The notes under the pieces were generated by a model that was not told the DNA's origin, searched no databases, and saw nothing but the letters and a program-made list of their open reading frames with translations. This document shows positions 15,034 to 22,662 of a stretch of 37,173 nt of DNA, one piece after another. The position numbers were made by a program, and so were the translations under genes. The stretch lies in the IMG/VR virus record IMGVR_UViG_3300030085_002659, positions 24,269-61,441 of that record; one strand, given 5' to 3'. The first letter of the stretch is position 1. The number at the start of each line of letters is the position of its first letter. Source of the DNA: a virus.

Positions 15034-15573
15034 TTAATCTAACAAGTAACCATAAGGTGTTGCGTCTATATCCAATCCTATTGGATAGTTTTCTAATCTT
15101 AAATCAACACTCATATTTCTTTGAATGTATGGATTGTAAAACTCACCTACGGCAGTTAAACAAATTAATCCATCGTGTACATCCATTACTTGAACATCAT
15201 TCCAAATAACATATTCTTGGTCACCTGGTATTTCAACACCTGCGTATTTGTTATCAGGATTTTCCCAAGTGTATTGTCCGATATCTAATAACGCTCCGTT
15301 GTCGTCACCATCTGAATCTAAAACATACAATGCGAAGTGTTGTCTATCTAATCTTGGTTCACCATCATCTACTTGTAAATACAGAATGAATATTTTCTTA
15401 ATAGTATCGCCAATGTATTTTACACCACCAAATGTTTTGATTTGTGCATATCTTTCATTTGGGTCAAAAGATTCACCATCGAGTGAAATCTCTAATACAG
15501 GTTCTAAAACCTCTTCTTTAGTACATCCTAATGTGATTAGGAATATACTCATTAATAATAATAATTTTTTCAT
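15034..15573 (-). CDS. Bacteroidota-type surface lipoprotein (179 aa)
   Basis: N-terminal signal with lipobox TLGC (14-17), then CTKEEV. A Lys followed by acidic residues right after the Cys is like the lipoprotein export signal (LES) that moves Bacteroidota lipoproteins to the cell surface. The body is acidic and beta-like, with DSDGDDNGALLDIG in the middle. No enzyme motif. A surface-exposed phage lipoprotein could block receptors or superinfection. Function unknown. Confidence 0.78.
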   Translation of the reverse strand: MKKLLLLMSIFLITLGCTKEEVLEPVLEISLDGESFDPNERYAQIKTFGGVKYIGDTIKKIFILYLQVDDGEPRLDRQHFALYVLDSDGDDNGALLDIGQYTWENPDNKYAGVEIPGDQEYVIWNDVQVMDVHDGLICLTAVGEFYNPYIQRNMSVDLRLENYPIGLDIDATPYGYLLD

Positions 15574-15577
15574 TTTT

Positions 15578-16570
15578 CTATCTCAACCTTGCTCTATATG
15601 GTATGTCATTTTCTCTCCAAAAAGCGTTTAGCATACTATGAAAGTTTTTGATAAGTTTTATCGCTTCTTTCTTCTTTTCAGGTGTATGGGTATCTAATCT
15701 TCCTTGTGGAATAATTCCTTTTGTAAATTGACTGATTTTAAATATACCAACCTCATTTACAGGTTCAGTTAGATTATCACCACCATCTTTACCTTTTCCT
15801 TTGTGTAAAGACCTATTCATGCCAACGCCTTCTTTCTGATAAGTGTTCCTACCACCTAAACACCTACCATCTAATGTAACCGGCCCTGGACATTTGTTTC
15901 CAAGGTTATCATAATAAATCTCTTTTATATACTTATCTTTCACCAACATTTGATGTAACTCTTTACCTTTTCCTTTTATATCTTTCTCTGCCATTCTATA
16001 TGTAGGTCCTTTGAATAATTTTACATATAGTTTTTCTAAGAAATCATACTTTTTTTCATCAGGTAAAGATTTCATCACTTTATTTATTTTTCCTCTATTT
16101 TTGTAGATATATTTTTTCATATCATCGTAGAAGAATGTATTTACACTTTCGTTTATTGATTCATTGAATATACTTGTTTTTCGTGCATCAATTTTTAACT
16201 TTTTTAGTAAATCATAAATCTGATATATTTCACTATCTTTATTGTGACCAGGATGTAATTCAATATCTATTGTTTTTCCATCGAGTGATGCACCTTTAAA
16301 TTTTCTATTGATTTTCTTTAAACCTAAATTTAATGCTTTAAGTACTTGTTCAGAGTTTTCATCCATCGGCATATCTTTTGGAAACTCAACTTCAAAACTT
16401 TCTTTAACAATTCTAAAGTTGACTACCCTTCTACCATTAATTGTTGGCATACCATGGTCATCTTTTCCGATTGATTTAACAACTACTTTCTTGTTCTTAA
16501 ATCTACCTGTTAAGATGGTGTCGCCTACTTTTACTGGTAATACGATATTTTCCGACCAAAGTGTTTTCAT
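15578..16570 (-). CDS. Phage protein with VGDTxLxGRFKNKKV module (330 aa)
   Basis: N-terminal module VKVGDTILTGRFKNKKVVVK (13-32), followed by HGMPTINGRRVVNFRI, resembles a small domain I associate with many marine phage proteins. The middle is helical and Lys-rich. A Cys-pair segment (GNKCPGPVTLDGRCLGGRNT) and a Gly/Lys-rich run follow, ending in basic residues (IPYRARLR). This mosaic is typical of phage structural or virion-associated proteins, but no enzymatic motif is seen. Confidence 0.72.
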   Translation of the reverse strand: MKTLWSENIVLPVKVGDTILTGRFKNKKVVVKSIGKDDHGMPTINGRRVVNFRIVKESFEVEFPKDMPMDENSEQVLKALNLGLKKINRKFKGASLDGKTIDIELHPGHNKDSEIYQIYDLLKKLKIDARKTSIFNESINESVNTFFYDDMKKYIYKNRGKINKVMKSLPDEKKYDFLEKLYVKLFKGPTYRMAEKDIKGKGKELHQMLVKDKYIKEIYYDNLGNKCPGPVTLDGRCLGGRNTYQKEGVGMNRSLHKGKGKDGGDNLTEPVNEVGIFKISQFTKGIIPQGRLDTHTPEKKKEAIKLIKNFHSMLNAFWRENDIPYRARLR

Positions 16571-16575
16571 TTTTT

Positions 16576-16938
16576 TTATTTTTTAGTTGTGTTTTGAAAC
16601 TTAAACTTCTCACCTGTAATAGATAACTTATCTATAACTTCAGTTTGAATGTCTCTCAATAATTTCTCTAACTTGTCTTTTTCGACAACCATAGCAGATA
16701 CTTTGTCTTCTAATGCCTCATTCTTTGCTTTTAACGCTTCCACTTCTTCAGGATTCTTACCTATAAAAGTATAGATAACAACTGAAAGTGAACCAACTAA
16801 CATACCGACAATTACTTTGAATATATCGTTATTAGTTTCAGGTATCTCAAAAAATGCTAAAAATAACAAAAGTCCCATTACAAGTATGAATACTGTAGCA
16901 GCACCTATATATCCTCTTAGTTCTTTATCTTTAAACAT
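16576..16938 (-). CDS. Membrane protein with two TM helices and coiled coil (120 aa)
   Basis: Hydrophobic segments at YIGAATVFILVMGLLLFLAF (10-29) and IFKVIVGMLVGSLSVVIYTF (39-58), then a long charged coiled coil (LKAKNEALEDKVSAMVVEKD and KLEKLLRDIQTEVIDK). The topology resembles phage holins or membrane anchors. One of several such proteins here. The start follows AGAGGGG. Confidence 0.7.
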   Translation of the reverse strand: MFKDKELRGYIGAATVFILVMGLLLFLAFFEIPETNNDIFKVIVGMLVGSLSVVIYTFIGKNPEEVEALKAKNEALEDKVSAMVVEKDKLEKLLRDIQTEVIDKLSITGEKFKFQNTTKK

Positions 16939-16951
16939 ATCCCCTCTTTTC

Positions 16952-17599
16952 TTAAACTCTATTTGTTTTTTTTAAATAATTAAACATCTCATGACCCAAT
17001 TTCATTCCAAACTTAGAATCACTTGCGTAATGAGCTCTTCCTATATTTCTACTTTTTGATATATCTAATCCTATATTCATCAAATTAAATTTGTGTTTAG
17101 GAAACATATCAGATAATACTCTACCTATAAGTATCCCTTGAGTCGAGTGACCGCTTGGATACGATGGAGTATTCATTGATTCCATCTTTGCCTCTTCACC
17201 AATCTTGATATTCACTAATGGATGGTCTGCCACTTGATATGGTCTTGGTCTATTATAATGTACCTTTAGTGTTCTTGTAAATATACTTGCGTCATCAATT
17301 AATTGTTCTACCAATGCCTCAGGAAATTCTAATCCAACTGTATCAAAGTACTCTTTATATACTTTATCTATCTTATCCATTTTATGCACAAAATCCACAT
17401 CATGTGGAAGTTGAGATAATTCTTCTAATTCTATACGAGTTTTTGAGGACGCATTACATGGTGGCGGGTTTCCCATGAAGTTTTTTATAGGAAAGTCTTT
17501 AAGAAGGTTAGGAATCGTGTTAATCTTTTTTATATCCTTCTCTCTTGGTTTATCCATAAATTTCATGGATTTCAAACTGAGTATATCTGTAAGTTTCAT
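16952..17599 (-). CDS. PAP2-superfamily phosphatase
   Basis: All three PAP2 motifs are present: KVHYNRPRP (112-120; KX6RP), SYPSGHS (146-152; PSGH), and SRNIGRAHYASD (183-194; SRX5HX3D). His151 and His190 form the predicted catalytic pair. Such enzymes dephosphorylate lipid or small phosphate esters (phosphatidate, undecaprenyl-PP) or act as acid phosphatases. It lacks obvious membrane helices, so is likely soluble. It has a KLTDIL N-terminus. The ATG overlaps the stop of the small basic gene (ATGA). Confidence 0.9.
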   Translation of the reverse strand: MKLTDILSLKSMKFMDKPREKDIKKINTIPNLLKDFPIKNFMGNPPPCNASSKTRIELEELSQLPHDVDFVHKMDKIDKVYKEYFDTVGLEFPEALVEQLIDDASIFTRTLKVHYNRPRPYQVADHPLVNIKIGEEAKMESMNTPSYPSGHSTQGILIGRVLSDMFPKHKFNLMNIGLDISKSRNIGRAHYASDSKFGMKLGHEMFNYLKKTNRV

Positions 17600-17733
17600 C
17601 TTCCTTGTCCGCGATATTTCTTCTTATAGTGTTTACTTCCTTTACTTCTTGATGTTTTGGTCTTTGAGTGTATACCCGGCCTCTTCTTTGGGGGTGTACG
17701 ATGATAGGTACTAACTACCGCTCTCTTTGCCAT
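17596..17733 (-). CDS. Very basic small protein (45 aa)
   Basis: Read directly: ATG at 17733, TGA at 17596-17598. Composition is dominated by Lys, Arg, Ser and Tyr (MAKRAVVSTYHRTPPKKRPG, then SRSKGSKHYKKKYRGQGR). It looks like short basic proteins I associate with marine phage genomes; nucleic-acid binding or ribosome-like packing is plausible. Leader AGAAAGG is a good ribosome-binding site. It couples to the PAP2 gene. Confidence 0.7.
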   Translation of the reverse strand: MAKRAVVSTYHRTPPKKRPGIHSKTKTSRSKGSKHYKKKYRGQGR

Positions 17734-17745
17734 TTTATAACCTTT

Positions 17746-18150
17746 CTAAAACTGAGATGCCGACTTAACCTCATCTATATGTTCTTGTAACTCGTCTAAA
17801 GTAACAGGACATTCTAAATCTAATCCTGCTTTATAAACTTCCTCTTTTATACCATCTTTGAATACTATAATGGTCGGCGCCATTCGTATTCTATATTCTT
17901 TTTTAGCGTTTGGTGCAGTTGCTATATCAATTCTGTAATAGTGAGTTATTCCTTCAACTTTATCCCAATCGTGGAATGCGTTCTGTTCATTAAACTTTGC
18001 CCAAAACTCAACTATAACAATTGACATCTCATCGTCACCAAATGCGGACTTATTAGATATTTTTTCGTCAAAATTACTATCCGTAATCCAATCTTGTCCA
18101 AATGTGCTACCACTAATAAGTAACATCAATATCAATAACACTTTTTTCAT
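17746..18150 (-). CDS. Exported thioredoxin-fold protein without CXXC
   Basis: Signal peptide (MKKVLLILMLLISGSTFGQ). The body has the thioredoxin layout: VIVEFWAKFNEQNAF (45-59) where VVVDFWAxWCxxC would be, and RMAPTIIVFKDG (89-100) with the cis-Pro loop. The redox pair is replaced by N54-E-Q-N57, so it cannot be a dithiol oxidoreductase. It probably acts in the periplasm as a binding or chaperone-like module. Nearby genes are also envelope-directed. Confidence 0.82.
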   Translation of the reverse strand: MKKVLLILMLLISGSTFGQDWITDSNFDEKISNKSAFGDDEMSIVIVEFWAKFNEQNAFHDWDKVEGITHYYRIDIATAPNAKKEYRIRMAPTIIVFKDGIKEEVYKAGLDLECPVTLDELQEHIDEVKSASQF

Positions 18151-18162
18151 ACTAAACCCTAT

Positions 18163-18447
18163 TTAGTTATTCTTTTGTATTTCGTAGAGTCGTTCATCAA
18201 TCTTATCTAATTGTTCTTTTATATCATCTACATCATCTTGAGTATCTAAAATAGTCTGGCGAATTAATTCGTCCTTCAGGTCATACTCAGTTCTATCAAT
18301 AACAGGTGCGGGTAGTTCTTTTGCCTCTTGGATGTCACCTTGAAGAGTAAACCACATTCCAATAACTGTTGCGAGTGTAAAAACAATTACCCCGATTGTC
18401 TTTAAATCCAGGGTAATTTTAGTTTCTTCTGATACTTGCTTTGCCAT
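18163..18447 (-). CDS. Small membrane-anchored coiled-coil protein (94 aa)
   Basis: One TM segment (TIGVIVFTLATVIGMWFTLQ, about 17-36) and a charged C-terminal coiled coil (DTQDDVDDIKEQLDKIDERL). Positive N-terminus in. Likely periplasmic coiled coil anchored in the inner membrane, as in spanin or holin accessories. Function not recognised. Confidence 0.72.
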   Translation of the reverse strand: MAKQVSEETKITLDLKTIGVIVFTLATVIGMWFTLQGDIQEAKELPAPVIDRTEYDLKDELIRQTILDTQDDVDDIKEQLDKIDERLYEIQKNN

Positions 18448-18464
18448 AACAATCTCTTCCTCTA

Positions 18465-19718
18465 TTATCTAAATGTATAGTTTATACCAAATGTTGTTAT
18501 GAAAAACTTAGAATCCCACATTTGAGTATATTCACCTTCTGCGAATAAACCAATTGATTTTCCGATTTTCCATCCAAAGTTTGCACCTGCTTGGTAATCC
18601 CACCATTGTTCACCTTTTGCTGCGTCTGCCAATCCGTACTGGTCCCAATCATTTCTGTATAGGTAGGATAGAGGAACTCTTCCTTGTTCGTCTGTATCGC
18701 CCATTACATATTTGTGATAAGGTAGGAATGCTGACCCATACAAGTGTAGCCAAAAGTTTGACTTGTAGTGATAGAAATCGAACCCGACTACTGGTGAAAT
18801 TAATCCAAATTCTGCAGTGTTACCTAATATTTCTCTATTATATCTTGAAATTAGTTGTTTGTAAGCTCCGTCTCTAAATTGTAAATCCGAAGATGCTATT
18901 CTTCTTCCTTCAGGGTCCCACCAAAAGTAACCACCTATGTTTTGTTCTTGACCTGTTACAGGATTTAAAATAGTTGTTGTATAAAATGCGTCTTGATATC
19001 CATACTCATATGCTAATTCATACCAATAATTTTGTTGTGTACCATCATCATTTAAAGCACTTACCCAAATCTCATATGGATTAACACCATAAACTCTTTC
19101 GTGAGTTCTGAATGCTGCTCCTGCTGATATAGAGAACTTTTTACCAATTGGTAATCTTCCTCTTACTTCTGCTGCACTATAATTAAAGTCAAATGCACCT
19201 TGATATCTTTGTTCTAATTTTACAATGTGGTGTTTACCTGTATGTCTAAGGAAGTATCTTAGGTTTTCCCACTCTTCACCTCTTCTTCGTTCCTTCTCAA
19301 AGTGGAATAAGTATTCCCAACCTGTTACTGCTGAAGTTGGTGCGATTAGTGCGTTTTGTCTTTCTAAGTTTTGGTCACCTGTCCAAAAGTTACCTGGCTT
19401 TCTTTCATACCCAAAACGACCTAATTTACGAATACCGAACCCGATTCTGTAATCTGATGGGAAGTATTCAGTAACATCTACTACTTCAGGTACATCATAA
19501 ATACCAGCACCATCTGGCGTTCTAATTAGATATTTCTTATCTGAACTTTCGTAAGGTGCTCTATAATCACCTGCTCCATATACTGTTGCGTATTTGAAGA
19601 AGTTATCATAGAAAGTTTTTAATATTGGTTTTTTGTCTTTCTTTTTTTCATCTTGTGCATTGACACCCATTGGTACAATCATCAAGATAATCATCAAAAT
19701 TGATAATAAATTTCTCAT
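18465..19718 (-). CDS. Outer-membrane beta-barrel protein (417 aa)
   Basis: Has a signal peptide (MRNLLSILMIILMIVPMGVNA, cleavage after VNA), then a Lys/Asp-rich start and many alternating beta-strand segments with aromatic girdles, such as YQGAFDFNYSAAEVRGRL and FWLHLYGSAFLPYHKY. It ends ITTFGINYTFR, close to the terminal aromatic signature of outer-membrane barrels. No enzyme motif. A phage barrel could replace a porin, alter uptake or exclude other phages. Function unknown. Confidence 0.82.
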   Translation of the reverse strand: MRNLLSILMIILMIVPMGVNAQDEKKKDKKPILKTFYDNFFKYATVYGAGDYRAPYESSDKKYLIRTPDGAGIYDVPEVVDVTEYFPSDYRIGFGIRKLGRFGYERKPGNFWTGDQNLERQNALIAPTSAVTGWEYLFHFEKERRRGEEWENLRYFLRHTGKHHIVKLEQRYQGAFDFNYSAAEVRGRLPIGKKFSISAGAAFRTHERVYGVNPYEIWVSALNDDGTQQNYWYELAYEYGYQDAFYTTTILNPVTGQEQNIGGYFWWDPEGRRIASSDLQFRDGAYKQLISRYNREILGNTAEFGLISPVVGFDFYHYKSNFWLHLYGSAFLPYHKYVMGDTDEQGRVPLSYLYRNDWDQYGLADAAKGEQWWDYQAGANFGWKIGKSIGLFAEGEYTQMWDSKFFITTFGINYTFR

Positions 19719-19736
19719 TGTGGTTCTAACCCCTCT

Positions 19737-19985
19737 TTACTTTTTAGCAAATTTTTCTAACCCTGCGATACCAAAACAACCAAGAGTTACAAATACGAAT
19801 GAATTGTAAATGAACTCGTTGATTACTAAATCTTTTCCAAAGTATCCAGTTGCAAGGTCAAAGAATGCGAATAGAGTCATGACTGCGAAAGACATGAAAC
19901 CAATTACATTCTTTTCATTAATGTCGTTGTCGTCCTTAAAGATGTTTTTAAATGCCATCCATTTTCTCCCGATATATTTAAACAT
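19737..19985 (-). CDS. Candidate holin (two TM helices, 82 aa)
   Basis: Basic start (MFKYIGRKWMAFKNIFKDDN), then helices VIGFMSFAVMTLFAFFDLAT and NSFVFVTLGCFGIAGLEKF, size typical of small class II-like holins. It is directly downstream of the SxGC endolysin candidate at 20041-20655, the classical lysis order. It starts after AAATAAAAGG. Holin identity is inferred from position and topology. Confidence 0.68.
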   Translation of the reverse strand: MFKYIGRKWMAFKNIFKDDNDINEKNVIGFMSFAVMTLFAFFDLATGYFGKDLVINEFIYNSFVFVTLGCFGIAGLEKFAKK

Positions 19986-20040
19986 AATATATAACCTTTT
20001 ATTTAAAACTGATTACTAATATAAATAGTCTATTTTAGTA

Positions 20041-20655
20041 TTAACCGTTGATGTCATTTGAATTAATTAAAGTGTATGTAAATGAGTTGCCCCAAACATC
20101 TCTTGCTTTTCTACAAATTTCCATAAACAACTTAAAATCATCGTTTGCTGCGATTACTTGACACCCTGCCGACCACTTGTCAACTTGTACTGATTTACCA
20201 CCTTCTCTTGCAGTCGCTCTGTGAATGTTGATACCATAGATTCCCTCATGTACATTCTCTTCAATAAAGTCGTATGTGTCATCTCTATCACCATCTCTAT
20301 ATACTTTTAATGGTTTCTTTTGTCTCAATGCCTCATACTTACCTTGATGTAGTCCAATCTTATGTGAACCTCTGTATTGACCTTCTTTTAGAATTGCCAC
20401 TCCATTTTTATTTAGAAGTTGTTTTTCAGTCCAATGTGAACCTGGGTCCGTGGTTGCATCAAAACAATGAAAGTTCCACTCACCATTCTCATTTTTATAT
20501 GAGATAGTAAGATGGTCATCGAACCTATTTGTTACTTCATTATTAGTATCTGCGTTTCTTACACCAACGATATTTACATCATAGTTGTCCGATGTAAACC
20601 ATTTGTATCCTTTTGCTTTTACTGCGTCTTGTATTTGTTCTCTTGTATAAGACAT
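20041..20655 (-). CDS. SxGC transpeptidase-like protein, putative endolysin
   Basis: 204 aa. The C-terminal part has YGINIHRATARE (140-151) and VDKWSAGCQVIA (158-169), resembling the catalytic HxxxxxxSxGC arrangement of L,D-transpeptidase (YkuD-like) folds: His145, Ser162, Cys165. Similar phage proteins may cut or edit peptidoglycan. The N-terminal ~130 residues have no match I recognise and may bind the wall. The adjacent holin candidate supports a lysis role; there is no signal peptide. Confidence 0.68.
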   Translation of the reverse strand: MSYTREQIQDAVKAKGYKWFTSDNYDVNIVGVRNADTNNEVTNRFDDHLTISYKNENGEWNFHCFDATTDPGSHWTEKQLLNKNGVAILKEGQYRGSHKIGLHQGKYEALRQKKPLKVYRDGDRDDTYDFIEENVHEGIYGINIHRATAREGGKSVQVDKWSAGCQVIAANDDFKLFMEICRKARDVWGNSFTYTLINSNDING

Positions 20656-20657
20656 GA

Positions 20658-20978
20658 TTATTTCCTTTTTTTACGACCTGCACAATGAGCTTTTTGTGAG
20701 AAACCCTTTGGATTACTGCAGTCGATTGATTTTTTATATTTATCTGACCATTTCTCATCAATCTTTTTGATAAGTTCCTCTAACCTTTTTTCCAAGGTTT
20801 CTTTTTTAGATGGGAGTCCTTTATGTTTAGTTGCCGCATATTTTCTAACATCAGATGGTTTCATGTTCTTAGCAACCTTTTGCGCATCCTTTGAGAAGTC
20901 TGACGCCTTTGCATCACCTTTTTGTATCGCTCTAACGATACCCATGAATTTCTGTTGTTGTTTACTTAATGCGGGCAT
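20658..20978 (-). CDS. DUF3008-like protein with Cys-rich C-terminus (106 aa)
   Basis: N-terminal ALSKQQQKFMGIVRAIQKGD followed by YAATKHKGLP matches the DUF3008 family, small phage and bacterial proteins. The C-terminus, IDCSNPKGFSQKAHCAGRKK, is a short basic Cys module I associate with several phage proteins, possibly DNA- or metal-binding. Start ATG has a strong AAGGAG ribosome-binding site (TAGTAAGGAGATTTT). Function unknown. Confidence 0.78.
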   Translation of the reverse strand: MPALSKQQQKFMGIVRAIQKGDAKASDFSKDAQKVAKNMKPSDVRKYAATKHKGLPSKKETLEKRLEELIKKIDEKWSDKYKKSIDCSNPKGFSQKAHCAGRKKRK

Positions 20979-20990
20979 AAAATCTCCTTA

Positions 20991-21209
20991 CTAATAAGTA
21001 TCTAATAAAAAATTTATAGGGATGGTCCAAGTAATATCAAATGGGTCATTAACCTCTGCTACGCCCTTTTGTTCGTTGAGTGATATAAGAGTCACCCTTT
21101 CGCCCTCTACCAGACTTCCCCTGTGATTGCTGAAGGTCTCCCTCATCAATATTTTTTTTCCTATTTCTTCTTGTAAATTTTTCATAAGTTTCGTAGTATT
21201 CGTCTTCAA
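20991..21209 (-). CDS. Small protein (72 aa), frame overlaps another at an A8 run
   Basis: The frame from 21209 continues through GKKILMRETF to a coherent beta-rich end (GERVTLISLNEQKGVAEVND, then FDITWTIPINFLL). A different frame opens at ATG 21240 (MGKIDLRSIDFEDEYYETYE) and stays open to 21049. Its 5' half looks real, its 3' half looks like shadow. They cross at eight A on the minus strand (21152-21159). One gene with a frame change there, or two overlapping genes, fits equally; an internal ATG at 21185 (MKNLQEEIGK) is another possible start. Confidence 0.55.
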   Translation of the reverse strand: MKTNTTKLMKNLQEEIGKKILMRETFSNHRGSLVEGERVTLISLNEQKGVAEVNDPFDITWTIPINFLLDTY

Positions 21210-21226
21210 AGTCTATACTTCTTAAA

Positions 21227-21478
21227 TCAATTTTTCCCATGTTTGATTATCCTTAAATTCTTGATTTTTTCAAGAAATTGTTCAACTGTATAATTTTTGT
21301 TTTGTTCGTCTTTTATTTTGACTTCTGTAAGTGTATCAGGATATTTTTCTACCAATCTTTCAAGAATTCCAAACCCTTCTTCTGTCCAAAAATTTTTGAA
21401 AGAAACCTCACCTAAGATGTTTGTTGTAAAGTCTGCATCTTCTTCTGAATCGTCTGGTAGTAATATAAAGTATCTCAT
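21227..21478 (-). CDS. Hypothetical protein (83 aa)
   Basis: MRYFILLPDDSEEDADFTTN, then EVSFKNFWTEEGFGILERLV and a Lys-rich C-terminus. Acidic N-terminal half and a helical C-terminal half. Conserved-looking small phage protein, with four-base overlap onto the GT2 gene upstream. Not recognised. Confidence 0.68.
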   Translation of the reverse strand: MRYFILLPDDSEEDADFTTNILGEVSFKNFWTEEGFGILERLVEKYPDTLTEVKIKDEQNKNYTVEQFLEKIKNLRIIKHGKN

Positions 21479-22662
21479 AGATTTATTAAACTTTTTTCAT
21501 AGTGTTTTATTCGATTAACCTTTATATTAAATATGTCTAACTCAAACGAACCGACTTCTAAATCGTTCCCGTCAAAGATTTCTGACCACTTTTGGATGTA
21601 GGAATATGAGTTGTTTGTAAGTCTATTTGCATCAAAACTTATTTCAATATCAGAGTCTTCGTGGACATTTATTTTTTCTCTTAAATCAAAATTAGTATTT
21701 GGTTGTTCCAATTTTATGTAACTATCAATTGCGTCTTCATCAATATCAATTGTAATTCTATCACACCATGGTTCTAAAATGTTTAGTATTTGGGAATTAC
21801 CATTCTCTACATTGAACTCAATATCATATTTATGTGGAACTTCAGGCAACATTAAATTATCATGTTTTACAAAATGTCCCCATTTTCTAATAAAATTCCT
21901 TGTTGACCTCATGTTTTGTTTCAACCACTCATCTGACTCTTTACCCACTTCAGTTAATGTTGGATTATATCTTGAACCTCTACAAGTCATATGATATACA
22001 CACCCATCCCAAGTCTGAATCAAGTCGTATCCATTCAGTAAGAATCTGTTAAATATGTCAGAGTCTTCTTTTGATTGTGGTGCGTAAAGTGGGTCGTGCC
22101 CACCGATTGAGGTGAAGTCTTCTTTGAATAAAAACCAAGGTGCAAATATACCTTTAGTTGTTTTTCCGTGTTTGTATCTTTCTTTACCTGAGTTAAACCA
22201 TTCTAAGAATCCATCTTCATCAAAGTCTTCAGGTTCAGTTTTCCAATCCTTCAACACTTTTTCAGGCCCATCGGGGTGAAGTGGTGGTTCAATTCTTGTC
22301 AATGAAATAACACTTAATGGTTTAATATGTTCTAATACAGATTCCAATGCGTTTGGACAGAGATACATATCAGCATGATAGATTCCTACAATCGGAGTAG
22401 TTGCAACTTCATTTATCAATCTATCATACAGAATAGTATGTCCCAATCTTGTTGGTCCTTCATTTCTAATAGCTTTGAAGTTTGGGTCTTCTTTCATTCT
22501 CTCTTGACACCACTCCCAAGTTCCATCAGAACTGAAATCATCTGCTACACATATTGTTGGGTCAGGTCCACCATTTTTTCTGATTGACTCGTATGACCAT
22601 TTTAAATACTTCAAGTTATCTCTTGAAGGTTGGATAAAACTAATATCTTTTTTACTTAACAT
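21475..22662 (-). CDS. GT2 glycosyltransferase with C-terminal extension (395 aa)
   Basis: A GT-A fold family 2 enzyme. Visible are FIQPSRDNLKYLKWSYESI (9-27), the first strand and helix, ICVADDFSSDGTW (37-49) for nucleotide-sugar, and IYHADMYLCPNALE (94-107), where H-A-D is the DXD-like metal site. A downstream GGHDPLYAPQSKEDSDIF is the acceptor-side loop. About 110 residues after the core (from ~285) form an unassigned extension. It resembles the gene at 24357-25253. Ends in the glycan cassette. Confidence 0.85.
   Translation of the reverse strand: MLSKKDISFIQPSRDNLKYLKWSYESIRKNGGPDPTICVADDFSSDGTWEWCQERMKEDPNFKAIRNEGPTRLGHTILYDRLINEVATTPIVGIYHADMYLCPNALESVLEHIKPLSVISLTRIEPPLHPDGPEKVLKDWKTEPEDFDEDGFLEWFNSGKERYKHGKTTKGIFAPWFLFKEDFTSIGGHDPLYAPQSKEDSDIFNRFLLNGYDLIQTWDGCVYHMTCRGSRYNPTLTEVGKESDEWLKQNMRSTRNFIRKWGHFVKHDNLMLPEVPHKYDIEFNVENGNSQILNILEPWCDRITIDIDEDAIDSYIKLEQPNTNFDLREKINVHEDSDIEISFDANRLTNNSYSYIQKWSEIFDGNDLEVGSFELDIFNIKVNRIKHYEKSLINL

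Noticed and set aside
15248-15631. Plus-strand open frame of about 127 codons
   Set aside because: It lies opposite the lipoprotein gene, with no ribosome-binding site or family match, and every supported gene is on the minus strand; it is a shadow.
18554-18877. Plus-strand open frame of about 107 codons
   Set aside because: Antisense to the outer-membrane barrel, hydrophobic and low-complexity; no start signal.
19990-20040. AT-only inverted repeat TACTAA...TTAGTA between endolysin and holin
   Set aside because: A stem of only A-T pairs with a bulge is too weak to claim as a terminator or operator.
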